Assembly: GCA_002077065.1 (NCBI GenBank)
Contig: NAJO01000019.1
Location: forward strand, 558,001-622,000
From: Cryoendolithus antarcticus
Taxonomy: Eukaryota; Ascomycota; Dothideomycetes; Cladosporiales; Cladosporiaceae
Length of the DNA stretch: 64,000 nucleotides
Direction of reading: 5' to 3'
The translations under genes were made by a program, and so were the position numbers. A model generated the notes under the pieces. That model did no database searches, was not told the origin of the DNA, and saw only the letters and a list, made by a program, of their open reading frames with translations. Positions 32,527 to 43,349 of the stretch are shown here, piece after piece. Within the stretch, counting starts at the first letter, position 1. Each line of letters begins with the position of its first letter.

Positions 32527-33639
32527 TCAGCTAAACCCCACACCCTCAGCAATCCTCCTCCACATCTCAATCACATCTGCCGTCTCCACCACCCCCGCAG
32601 CCGCAATCCCGCCACCCACCCCAACCATCCTCAGGATCCCCCACCCAACCCCAGCCCTACAAATAGCGCCTACAGCACACAACCCCATAGCCCTCAAATA
32701 CCCACTCCCCAGTACAATCTCCAGCGCCGCAACGTTGTTGATAATCACCGCCCAGCTCACCGCTGAAGCCGAGGAAGGGAGGTCGTAGTTCCAGACCAGT
32801 AGCAGTAGCGGGAAGAGCTTCGTGAAGGACGAGACGAGCAGGGCGGTGGAGATGAGGGAGGGGTGGGGGTAGTGGGGGAGGAGGAAGTTGTAGAGTCTGG
32901 CTGGCCAAGAGGTTGTGGAGGTTTGGGGGTGGGGGAGGGAGAGCAGGAAGCGGATGGGGAGGTGGAAGGAGGCTGTTTCGACTGCGCAGAGGAGGAGAAA
33001 GAAGGCGTATTGGAAGAGGATTGGTTGGGTGGCGAGGAAGGTTTGGGGTTGATGGGGCGAAGGCTGCTGGGGCGGGGAGATGAGGGTCGAGAGGGTGGCG
33101 TTTTGGAGCAGGCCCGGTGGGGGAGCCAAAGGGGTTGGCGTGGCTTTCTCGATGCGGGCCCAGGTCAAATAGACGTCGAAGAGGAGGAGCAAGAGGGACA
33201 GGCGAAGGATGGAGGGCTGAGAGGCTCGTTAGGAAACGCTCCAAAAGGTATTGCTTGAGTAGACTTACATTGAACTTTTCATCCTCGCCTCGTAGCCGAT
33301 TGAACAGGAGGTGTCTGTATACCTGTCCCGCCATCAGCCTATACCCTTCACACCTCATCCCTTCAACACCCAGTCTTCGCTTGTACAATCATCCCCCGCC
33401 TCCGCCCAAGCGTCGCCTCTCTACAACGGGGTTGCCAGCAATCGACTTACTTCAGGCCGTATCAACACCAGATCAATACACAGCACCACAAAATCATGCT
33501 CGACATATTTGTCCGCAAAGCCTTTGCATCTCGGACACTGCGTCAATCGTACACCTTTGCCCAAAGACTTATCGTCGGCTTTGCTGTAAGTCGTGTAGAG
33601 AGAGGGGAGCGGGAGACAGCAGTGGATGCAGATGGGCAT
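32527..33639 (-). CDS. ARV1: ARV1-like lipid homeostasis protein
   Basis: Three exons, 33639-33451, 33322-33269 and 33216-32527, encode 310 residues; the introns are 128 and 52 bases, phase 0. The N-terminal zinc ribbon has C4-x2-C7 (PICIHC) and C35-x2-C38 (TQCPRCKG). The ARV homology block FADKYVEHDFVVLCIDLVLI and YRHLLFNRL follows, then LLLLFDVYLTWARIEKAT. Several hydrophobic segments in the C-terminal two thirds are probable membrane spans. ARV1 acts in the ER in sterol distribution and GPI-anchor precursor flipping in yeast. The coding strand switches from C-rich in the middle to G-rich near the end. The family call is secure because the conserved blocks join exactly at consensus splice sites. 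Confidence 0.93.
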
Positions 33640-34571
33640 GATATGCCAGCTGCGTCTGGTAACCGAAGGCTAGAGCCGATATTTTCAAATGGAACGGAGT
33701 GATTGGCGCTGCTAAACAGCATGTTACATGCGTCTAGTGCAGCGATGGCGTGCACGTAGAAGGCGAGTGTTTACCTCTGGCAATGGCAGGACTGATGATA
33801 GCAACTGCGGTCTAGTGCAGAGCACATGCGAGGTCAATACGATGATAAGAGTATGATCGGGGTCTGTATCAAGTACAGCTATAACGTCCGTCCCTAGGTA
33901 GGGAGCCACCCTCCGTGACGAGCTACGTTCACAGTTCAGACTTCGGTATCCTCCCTCACATAAGTCTATGACTTCGTCCTATGGTGTGGTCACTCTCTAG
34001 CTACTCCCTTACCACGAGGCCGGAGCGGCAACGCAACGTCCCCCCTTGTCGGCTAAGTTATGTATCATTCTGTTAACATCGCTGGCCATAGCTGTTCAGG
34101 TTTACCCCTACAAAACCACGTTCCGAGAAGGCATAAAATCTCGGTACATGTAAAGCTAGGAGTCCTAATGGTACCGAGTCTTAGGCCAACATTTCAAAGC
34201 GGCCCGATGCAGAAGCCATGGATCCGGTAGTTCCGTTTGGCGAAGGACTGTGTGTTCTGATGTAGCGTGTTCTCAAGGTGCCTTAGCGTGCGTTAAGCGA
34301 AGCTACCAATTCACCGACTTGAGTTATATCGTATATCGATGACAGTAAATCACGGTAACATGACTAGCGTCTAGGTCGACTGTAGCGCATGTTCAGGGTC
34401 GTAGAAGCGTCCTATGATTACATAGCTTTTATACTGCGTGACTTACTAGTACTGAACGCTCTAAGCGCGGGTCCTCAATCATGATACCTTGTATGGGCGT
34501 GTTTGTCCTTCGCAAAGATTTAAACATGCATTGGCATCCAAATATTCGCAAGGTGCAGGCTCGATTGCATC
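33640..34571. other. Gene-free stretch at the edge of the accessory island
   Basis: About 930 bases without a supported gene; the last part may belong to the 3' flank of the NB-ARC/TPR relic. The sequence is visibly poorer in GC than the flanking genes. I looked for long terminal repeats and found none I could defend. Confidence 0.35.
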
Positions 34572-36501
34572 TCACCTTCCTTCTAGCTCTTCTGCCTCCT
34601 TCCACCGCCCCTGATTCCGGTACGTGGCTGCAAGGTCGGCCATGGCACTCAGCATATCGGGATGCTCCTCGCCCAGCATTCTCGACATCCCCTCCATCAC
34701 CTTCACGTCCAGCTCCTCCGCCTCCTTCCACCGCCCCTGCTTCCTGTATGTGGATGCAAGGTAAGCCATGGCAGTCAGCGTGGAGGGATGCTCCTTGCCA
34801 AGCTCCTGCGCTAGCCCCTGCCACGCCGCAAAGAACAGCTGTTCCGACTCCTTCCACCGGCCTTCGTCCTGCCAGACTTTCCCATCGCCTATCCACATCT
34901 AGCTTTGATCGTCCGCGCTTCGGCCAGTCTCCTCCCTGACCAATTTCTCGATGGGAGGTAGATGCACCAGCATGTGACGCCGAAACTCCACCTTTGAATC
35001 TACATACGTCTTGTCGTGACAGGCCGCCGCACAGAACGTCGTGTACCAGTGCCAACATGCCTCCTCGTCCCTCTCCTTCGCCGCTCGCCACTGGACGAGT
35101 CTGTGCATCGTCAGTCCCGGCCAACGGCCTTGCGTCCATCGCACCGGCCCAAACCTCACCAGCGGTGTGATCGTCTCCCGGTAATAGTAGTCGCATCACT
35201 GCTCGTCCTGATCATTCACGCGCCGCAGCAGTCTTGTAAACACGACGGCAGCTCTGTATCTGTCATCGCACATGCTTGGCGCATCCCACCACTCGCTAGC
35301 CGGAACATCTCCGTCTGTATGTTGGCTCGATCAAGGCATGTCAGAAGGGCCCAGAAGTCGATGGGACGGATGCTAGTATCGCGCTCCTCTACATCGCGAA
35401 GTGATACCAGACTGGCTTCCCACACCGTCCACACCGTCTGGTCGTACTCTGTAGCTTCGGTATACTCCCGACTCTGCAACAGCCTATCACGATGATGCTG
35501 GACATCGGTAAGATAGCGCTGCATCGCGTCATGCGCCTGAGCTCCTTCGTCTACGTCAGAGCCGATGCGAGCGCCTGCTAGGTCGACCGTCAGTGCCAGT
35601 CGGTCCAGCGTGTTCACAAGCTGTGTCGTGATGCTTGGTAGCTCATCGCCAGCACTTTGCAAGTCCTCGGACACAGCATTGAGCAACAGCGTCTGCGCTT
35701 TGTCCGCGCTCATCTCCTCAACCCTCACCACTTCACTGCCACGCCCTAACATTCGTTATGCGTGGCTAGCCTGGCTTGTCACGATCACAGAGCCAGCCTG
35801 GCCTTGGGGGAGGATGGTCTTGATCCCCCAATCAAGCTTGTCCGCGTTGTCGATGATCATCATCCAATTTTGCTTGCCTGACCTGCATCGTAATCACCGA
35901 TGTACGGCTTGCACGCTAGGACCATCACGAAGCCGGCCATACTCGCTTGCTTGCTCGACGGGGAGTCCGAGGTCACGACAGCACCGCTCGAAGCTTGACC
36001 GCGCCGTCTCCTCACTCCGCGCATCGATCCACAAGATGCTGTCATACTCCTGCTCATGCTGTTCAACGTACCCTAACACTAGCTGAGTCTTGCCGGTGAC
36101 AACGCTGTAACCTGTTCAGTAGGAGGTCGGCAACATTTGGTGTTTTATGCGGACTTACTCTAGCATGGAAGCATCGCATCCAACAGCCTTGTTGACGGGC
36201 CATCCAGCGTCCAGGTGTGCGTGAACCTATGCATGATCTTTGTTGAAGCATGCAGCAGCTACAAGGTCTCCCTCGATCAGGTCGTCTTGCAGGAGGAGTG
36301 CTTTAAGTATATCGGGTCAACGTCTTTGAATGGCAAGTCTCTTAGCAGCCAGGGTGGTCGGCCTTTGAGAAGTAGGCTATGTATAAGTATCTGATGTTCG
36401 TCGTCACGGCGTATAGCCTCGTACAGTGCATCTTCGGGCGCTGGTCCTAGCTCGTCCTTCAGAACCTTTATCACATCTTCAAAGGTCAAAGGAGTGCCCA
36501 C
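34572..36501 (-). pseudogene. Decayed NB-ARC/TPR (NLR-like STAND) gene
   Basis: Reading from 36501 down, fragments of one ancestral gene appear in order. First comes MGTPLTFEDVIKVLKDELG to DVDPIYLK (36501-36300), a one-base frameshift, then a leader with TAG at 36227-36229. Next is a nucleotide-binding part (VVTGKTQLVLGYVEQ, SILWIDARSEETARS) stopped by TGA at 35894-35896, then IIDNADKLDWGIKTILPQGQ and SVIVTSQASHA followed by TAA at 35756-35758. A helical ARC-like region (VVRVEEMSADKAQTLLLNA) follows, with a frameshift near 35250. A winged-helix-like part comes next (ITPLVRFGPVRW), then TAG at 34899-34901. Last are kinesin-light-chain type TPRs (HPSTLTAMAYLASTYRKQGR and a second copy). Intact relatives are candidate sensors in fungal non-self recognition; this copy cannot make the full protein. 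Confidence 0.8.
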
Positions 36502-36773
36502 CCAACACTGACATATCAGGGGCGGCCATTATCTAACGGAGTGCGTTGGTGAAAGGTCATGTTCCGTTCTTATGGCGCATCTCCTCGCGGGAGTGCCCGA
36601 GGTAGTTACCCTATTTTGTAGATGGTAATGTCCTGCTGCCGCTTCCATCAGATGTAATGCCTACAACCGAGATAGCATAGGTCACGTTGGAAGGACCCTT
36701 CCGCGCTAAAACGACCCGGCCTATAGCTGCTGAGACGACAGAGGCGTACTCAACGAAAGACAACGCGGTAGCA

Positions 36774-38209
36774 ATGGAGTTAGGATTGATCGCTAGTATC
36801 GCTGGTGTGCTCGATGTTGGCGCTAGAGTTGCTCTTGACGTGGCAACTTTAATAAAAGACACAAGAGATGCACCCGATGAAGTCAGGGCATTGGATAGAG
36901 AACTTTTTGGTCTGCAGCAGGTACTCACTCACTTGAAGAATGGGGTGGAAGATCGCCCTGCTCAGCTCTCACCAGACATCACAGCAGCCTTGGAGGAGAA
37001 TGTCAACGGTTGCATGGAGGCTATGGAGCAGCTCAAATCCATGCTACAGGGGTTTCTATGTGAGATGAGGCTGATTCAAAGATGGAAATTCCTATCCAAG
37101 AAGGGAAGCCTAAGGGATATTCGTCGTCGTCTCGAAATACACAAACAGACGCTAAGTTTGATGCTGGGAGTAGTCACTGGGTAAGTCTTGTGCTACCCTA
37201 CATATGAAGTGCTTTAATGTGGTTCTAATGGGAAGCGGGGGCTAGAAATGTTGCTTTTCAAATCCAGAACGATGTCGGGCATATACACCAAAACATCCAG
37301 ACTATACTTGAGCAAATTGTCACGACTACGCCAGACTCAAGAATCAGGGACAAATTGGAGCGTACCTTGACCCTAACTGTATCATCAATAGAGAACAGTA
37401 CGCATCTAGTGACTCCCAGACCCGATGAGACAGAGATAGGCATTGGGTTCAGTGGGGAAGTCGACAGACCTGGAGCTGACCCATCTAGTCCACTTCCCGC
37501 GTCCAGTGCATCGGCGGCATCATCAGTTTCCTCTCCAACTTTGAAAGAGGCACCCACAAAGGACGCAATTGACCCTGGAGGAGATTTATTAACCGCTGCA
37601 ACTAAGAGGGGCGATTTGAGTACGGTAGAGATGCTGCTTGATCTCGGAGCTGATGTCAACGCCAAAGGTGGCAGCTGTGGAAGCGCCCTGATGACCGCTA
37701 TTGCATTCTCGCAATTCGACGTCGCGAAAGTGCTTATCGACCATGGTGCTAATGACGGCGCCGCGCTTTGTAGCGCTGCCAGCCACGGCCGCGTGAGCAT
37801 AGCCAAGCTCTTGCTCGACCGGGGGGCTGATGTTAACGCCAAAGGTGGTAGCTGGGGAAGCGCCCTTATGACCGCGATTGTACTCTCGCAATCCGACGTC
37901 GCGAAAGTGCTTATCGACCATGGCGCCGATGCCAGGACACCAGGTGCATTGCCAAAGGCTGCCGGCGAAGGACTTGATAAGGTTGTCGGCTGGCTGCTAG
38001 ATGCTAATGCAGACGTCAATGCCGACGACGGCGCCGCGCTCTGTAGCGCTGCCAGCCGCGGCCGCATGAGCACAGCCAAGCTCTTGCTCGACCGGGGGGC
38101 TGATGTCAAGTATGGGAACGCCATTCTTGTTGCTATTTCATCTGGTCACTCTAGCGTAGCCCAAGCTCTACTGCAGGCTGCAACGCGGTCAGTGACCGCC
38201 AAGCGCTAG
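36774..38209 (+). CDS. STAND-type N-terminal domain plus ankyrin repeats
   Basis: Exon 1 (36774-37180) and exon 2 (37246-38209), joined over a 65-base intron with acceptor GGGCTAG, give 456 residues. Residues 1-135 resemble the fungal N-terminal domain found in STAND and ankyrin proteins (LGLIASIAGVLDVGARVAL, ATLIKDTRDAPDEVRALDRE), often described as Helo-like. A Ser/Pro linker follows, then at least six ankyrin repeats (about 210-450). Two pairs of repeats are almost identical: GADVNAKGGSxGSALMTAI followed by LSQSDVAKVLIDHGA-type sequence, and DGAALCSAASxGRxSxAKLLLD. There is no NACHT or NB-ARC between the domains. It sits beside a decayed NLR-like gene on the other strand. A signalling or incompatibility role is inference. 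Confidence 0.8.
37640..38115 (+). repeat. Near-identical tandem ankyrin units
   Basis: DNA units around 37640-37745 and 37826-37925, and around 37757-37834 and 38030-38107, match almost base for base. Examples are GCCAAAGGTGGTAGCTG and GCTCTTGCTCGACCGGGGGG, each found in two copies. The similarity at DNA level suggests recent unit duplication or gene conversion. Confidence 0.75.
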
Positions 38210-41200
38210 GTAGATGTGTTCTTGCTCGCTAGGACTGTTTGAAACATCTAGCTTAGTGTGATTGTCCTGTTAGCAATACAAAATCTTCCTCCCTACCTAC
38301 AGCGTCCGGATACGACTGAGTGGCACGGGCGCGTCGAACTCATTTTGCGCTTCTTGATCTCGTCACGTGAAGTAGCTTCACGTGCTTCAAACAAACGTTG
38401 TAACCGGTCATCCCTCTGGTCTTCTTTGGTCCTCACAGGCGTTGTGGCATAAAGTCGGTACGTCAACGGTGAAGATGAGGCCCTGCAATCTACAAGTGAC
38501 AAGCAGGCGAGAAGAACGCTAAAAGTCTCAGCCCATGTAGCCGCCAGGATGCTACAACACGACCTACATCACCAACTGGGGCCTTAGACACGGTGCGGCG
38601 CGCACGCGGCTCAGCAGGGATTGTGACCGACGCACCACAGCTGTTACACATGTAACTATGCACAGCAGAGTATATCCCCAGATGAAGAGGCAACTTAGAA
38701 GCGCTCTTGTAGCGGCGCAGATGAGACGGCAAAGATGGTGATAATAAAGTAGGAGACAGCCTTCGTGAGCTCTCGACGTATCTTCCAGGACCGGTTGCGT
38801 GCAGCTCAAAGCACTTCACACAGCCACAACAGTCTATGAATCGCTGAAGCGGCGAAGCGATGCCATTGCTGAGTCTATCCCGCGGACCCAAGGGTATTGC
38901 GATGCACCAAGGGCCGCGCAACGTCACACCCACCCGCTACGCTGGATAAGACAGCAGGTTTTTTCAACAGAGACACGAAACACGTCGTCCGGTGGGCAAG
39001 AAACCTATGCTACTTTGCCTTTCGACAATGACTGGCTTTGCACGATGGGCAGCAGCTACTTTCGTGCTGTGAACGACTGCACACCACCGCGTAAGTCTCC
39101 GGATCATCTGCCGTTGGTTGAAGACACGACTAGTCGGATGGTAGACTACTCATCCCCAGGTTGTTCGAGAGCATCCAGCCCACCGACGCCTCAGCCGAGA
39201 ACAACCACATGGATGGCGGAATCGTATCGCAGCGATCTTCCCGAGCGACCTGCCGAACGATCCATGCATGCATCCCGTGCCTTGTCGAGCTATCCCGCCA
39301 ATATTGCTGTTGTCGACGCCTTTGTGTGGCCTTGTTGGGCATTAGCGTATCTGTGGTGTCTGGCAATTCCGGGTAACAGGTCCACTGGTATGTACGATTG
39401 CGCAGGTATATATATCCAACGATCAATTGAGGCATCCCACTCTGCAAGCGCCAAAGACGAGTACAAGCCATCCAGCCAATCGCTAGGGATGCAAAAATGC
39501 GCTGGGACGGTCACGATTGCCATCAAGAGTCCGATCATTATGTGAAGACGACTGGAACGAAAGGACCGACTTATGACGCTGGGGATGATTGGGGTGGATC
39601 AGGGGCTCAGACAAAGGGATCCTGATTTGAGCGTCAAGGGCAAGAAAAGGAGTGTGAAGCATCGTGTTGCCATGTTTGGCGATGTTGCAATGAGGGACTA
39701 AGCGTATGGTCTTGCAACTGTCTGTTCATACTTCTCTAGGTCGAAACTGCTATCAGGGTCCCAGACTACCCGAAGGTCGAGTAGCTAGACTGGAGATATA
39801 TCAAAGCACAGTCCAGCACCAGAACCACTGTTGTTAGGATCAATCTTGTTGGTGGTGAGGCAGCAATAAGGGAGAGGAACATTCAAGGGTTTGAACATGG
39901 ATGCTATAGTATCACTGAGGCAAAGCTGGCGGAGTCATCAATGTACGTCGGGCAAGCTGACCAGTCTTGCGAAATCTCTGCGGCATTTAAAGTTGTTGGT
40001 GCAGTATATCGGCAAGTCTCTCCGCGGGCCTGAGAGATGCCACAAGAACACGACGCACCTGGACCCCGACTTTGACTTACCCAAAACACCCCACATTACG
40101 AAGCCGCTGCGAATGCTTCCTCATGATAGTATCGCTAATGGTCTGTACACGTCAGTGCTTGTAGGCCTCGGCCGTATCTGGCATCGAGCTCACGGGTCGC
40201 GGGACTAGTTCGTGGGTGAATCGGAGGTGGGGGAGTTCTCCCTTATACGCATGCCGTCGTCTGGCATACGGGGCGCAACCTAGGAGGGTGCGCTCTCCGG
40301 TGACGGCGGGCGTCGCGAATGCAGGTCGCGCGCTGCACGTCCGATATCGAGGCGGCGACTTCGGGGGCGAGTCGGTGGGTGTCAGAGGCAAGTCTGCCCA
40401 TGGGAGGAGGGTGTGGGAGGTCGGGCGGAGGGCGCGGAAGAAGTGGAATTTTCGCCGTGGGGTTTTCACAGTTGGTCAGAGTATAACCCTAACGTTCCTC
40501 CGCGAAAGAATGGGGTTTACAGTGTTGCCGGGGGCATCCTAACCTCAGGAAATCGCAACGCGTCACGCTCGGGAAGCTCCTAGAGATGATCAAGCCGTGA
40601 CACCCAAACACGGCCTAGGAATTCTTGACACTACCTCCATACCGAGCTTTCGATACTGCCACAAGGTTACCGGACCTGCCATTGAACATCATGATGTTGT
40701 ACTCCTTTGCAATCCTTGATCTTAGTGGTTCCGGGACGCTCTTCCTCGGCTTCGCATTCGATGCAGAATCAACCTCAAACATCAATACTTCGACTGTAGA
40801 ATTTAGTCTATCAGGACTCAAAAGCTGTCAGCGCAGTCTTCGCAATCAGGGTAACTAGCTAACAAGCTTGTGCCTCAGGCGCAAGGCCTCATCATTCTTG
40901 CCTTCCTTCAATCGTGCGTGTGGTCGAACGCTTTCGTCACCCAGGTCATCTTCCATCAATTTCGGGATCACATGCAAGTAGCGACGTCCTGGCGAAGTCA
41001 GCAACAATCACTTGCTAGTACCTAAAGTAGATTACGCCACATGCCTGAAGAGGTCTGCCTCTGCTCAACACTAGTCATCGGCAAGCCGCCTTGATCTCGG
41101 CGCAGCGATTCGCTATCAGACCTGCCAAATTATCAGTCAAGTGCAGAGTGCGAACTGAAATGGCAACACACGTGTAATGAGCTTCCGGCCAGGTCTTCTA

Positions 41201-41829
41201 TAACCGCTTTAGCCTAAGCTTGGAGAATTCCAGCACACTTTTCAGATGCGTCGACCCCCAATTGAGGTTCATCAGCCCTAATAGATTGACGATGAAGTGC
41301 ACTTGGCCTAGTATTTCCCAAGAAGAAGGCTAGCTGTGCAGAGTCATTATTCCGGGGCAGCTCAAGTAGGCTAGTGGATGTCATGTTGCTAGCGTCCTTA
41401 GCCAGAATATAAGGAGCTTGGTCGATGCAGTCACAATGATTAGACTAGGACTGCGGCCACTATGCAGAGGTCTTGCGTCTTGGTTCTTCCTCGATCTTGA
41501 TAGCATCATCTGTAAGAATGCTACATCTTGCTAAATAACACAAGTTAGTATATCACGCTGCAAACATCTCATGTTGCAACAGCGCTCTTGCGTGCGCTTG
41601 TTCAGACCGTGGACTACGCGACTCCATATCTTTTCCATGAATCACGTTCCATGAGAAAGAGTGGAAGTTATGGACCGGCCGACGCAGTCGGTGATGCAAC
41701 GACTTCAACACAGCCAACGGCGAGCGGGGCTGGGCTCTGATAATCTGCTAGGAAGCAAATATGACGAATGAACATAACGCTGCGCGTGAGTCCCACGACC
41801 ACTTAGTTAACTTATATCTGCACCCTGTA
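38210..41829. other. Large gene-poor stretch of the accessory island
   Basis: About 3.6 kb without a gene I can support. One long frame (38799-39545, +) lacks an ATG at its start and any family resemblance. The part around 40200-40540 is GC- and CpG-rich, unlike its surroundings. The segment 40860-41830 probably includes the non-coding flank of the transposase relic. I could not find terminal inverted repeats by eye. Confidence 0.4.
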
Positions 41830-42870
41830 CTACCACATCCGCGCTACTAGGGCCCTGAAAAGATCCGACGCAGTTCCCGCCCCCTTTACCTGTGCCTGGC
41901 TAACTCCCGTCACATCGGCCTCTGGCTCTAGTACATCCTCTTTTACGATGTCCTTGCGTTTACGACCACTGTTTCCCTCGCCTGCAGCGGTCTCGTCTAC
42001 TGTCAGTTTTGGCTTCGAAGTCTGCCTTGGCTTCTTCGCTTCTTTCTCCGCTTCTTTCGCAACGCGTTCTACTTGTGCTTTCTCGAGGTCCTCAAAGCTC
42101 ATCACCCTCGCCGTTCCAATTATAGTTGACCAAGTCCTACGGCGAACCTTCGCTTCATTGTTCATCATAGTCAGGAACTTGACTTGTTCTTGGAGGAGGG
42201 TACGTTCGGCGAAGGAAAGTTGAGCGGCATTGGTGAGCTTCTGCAAGTGTCTCTGTACACGATGCTTGCTCGCCTCGTTGAGCATACGAGTATCTGCTCT
42301 GATCAGATCATGCAGAGACGCAACGGCTCCCGCTGATACTGGCGTTACAGGTGTGTGCGGTATCGCTACTGGGTCCTGCGGAATGCATCTCACGGCTGCT
42401 TCCAATGTCATTGGAGCGATCGGTTCAGCTACGGGCTTCGGAATGTCACAGAGCGTCCTCTGAGGATTGAAGGGAAAAAGGCCAGCCTTGGCCCATCCAG
42501 CTCTTATGTTCCGAGACGTGAATGGCTCTTCCGGGCGCGGCTATAGAGGGACGTGAAATGCTCCTTTCCGATTGTTCCCACGCACCCTCGCTCCAGTCTT
42601 TCTACCTGATCTCTATAGGCCACCTCAGTGAACCGAATTCTGAGATTGTCACAGGGCTGAAGCTTATGGGAGGTGTGGGATGGAAGGCGGCACAGCACGA
42701 TGTGTTTTCAAAACAGAATTCCAAGACTTCGAGAGTTTCATGTGTCCTGAAGCCATCACATATCAATCCCCGCGGTCCCTGCTTCGCCCGTTCTTTGGTT
42801 TGTGGATCAAACACAAGTTTGAGCCATTGAACTCTCGGGTACATGTCCCTTACGTCGGGTGCCTTTAGAA
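41830..42870 (-). mobile_element. Remnant of a pogo/Fot1-like DDE transposase
   Basis: Minus-strand fragments line up with the C-terminal half of pogo-type fungal transposases. WLKLVFDPQTKERAKQGPR, then LICDGFRTHETLEVLEFCFE (about 42840-42700). Then LCRLPSHTSHKLQPCD and AYRDQVERLERG followed by TIGKEHFTSLYS (42698-42520). Then a tail of 193 codons (42411-41830) with QRHLQKLTNAAQLSFAERTL and a Lys-rich end. The pieces are in different frames; the segment after LQPCD differs from the usual short spacer, and everything upstream of the middle of the DDE domain is missing. So this is a 5'-truncated, frameshifted copy. The intact element would move by cut and paste. Confidence 0.85.
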
Positions 42871-43349
42871 TTCCGGAGCAACACGCTTTACCACTATAAC
42901 TTCTCGCCTGACACTCTTAGAAATGGCGAGACTCCTCGAAACGTGATCTAGCAGGGGTGAAATTGGAAAGCTTTGATCGATAGTATCGACAAAGTTATCG
43001 ACTGCCCAACTAGACCGCAACATTCGTTGCCACTCAGCCTTGTCGCAGAGGGATAGCTACTCAGCAATAGTACCCGAAGACGCTTTGATCGGCTTGCGAG
43101 AAAGAGAGATTTATGAGACGTGAAACGTGAATCTGGCTCGTAACGGAGGGTGGCTCGTCGCGCATGGATGGACTCTACATATCATTACAGCTTCCAAAGG
43201 ACAACGGTCTACATAAAGCCCAACGGGGCCATCTCAGCGAGTGTTCGAAACTCCCATCCGCCCAAGTGATGTCGATATCATCTCAATCTAGCAACGCCTG
43301 CTCATAACGCATCCACAAAGAATCCCAAGTCATGCCCAACATCATGCAT
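42871..43349. other. Spacer between transposase relic and desaturase gene
   Basis: There is no gene. It contains the 3' flank of the desaturase gene, and possibly a few more decayed bases of the element that I cannot align. Confidence 0.3.

Noticed and set aside
13262..33639. A biosynthetic or functional gene cluster among the conserved genes
   Set aside because: The amylase relative, SRP receptor, complex I subunit, PDI, Cdc73, bS21m, RBM25-like, V-ATPase and ARV1 genes belong to unrelated processes; no backbone enzyme or transporter set is present.
34050..34200. Possible solo long terminal repeat (TGTTAACA and a TATAAAA-like motif)
   Set aside because: I found no matching end, target-site duplication or second copy in the window.
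37258..38124. Minus-strand frame of 288 codons
   Set aside because: It mirrors the ankyrin repeats of the plus-strand gene.
38799..39545. A 248-codon open frame on the plus strand
   Set aside because: It begins at GTG, has no family resemblance, overlaps open frames on the other strand, and its composition (high Ser/Arg/Pro, scattered Cys and Trp) looks like translated non-coding DNA.
40480..40500. TAACCCTAACG, a telomere-like unit
   Set aside because: It is a single partial unit with no array and fits chance; the window shows no other sign of a chromosome end.
40216..40542. GC-rich frame of 108 codons
   Set aside because: It is Arg/Gly-rich with no family resemblance; the local CpG-rich composition explains the absence of stops.
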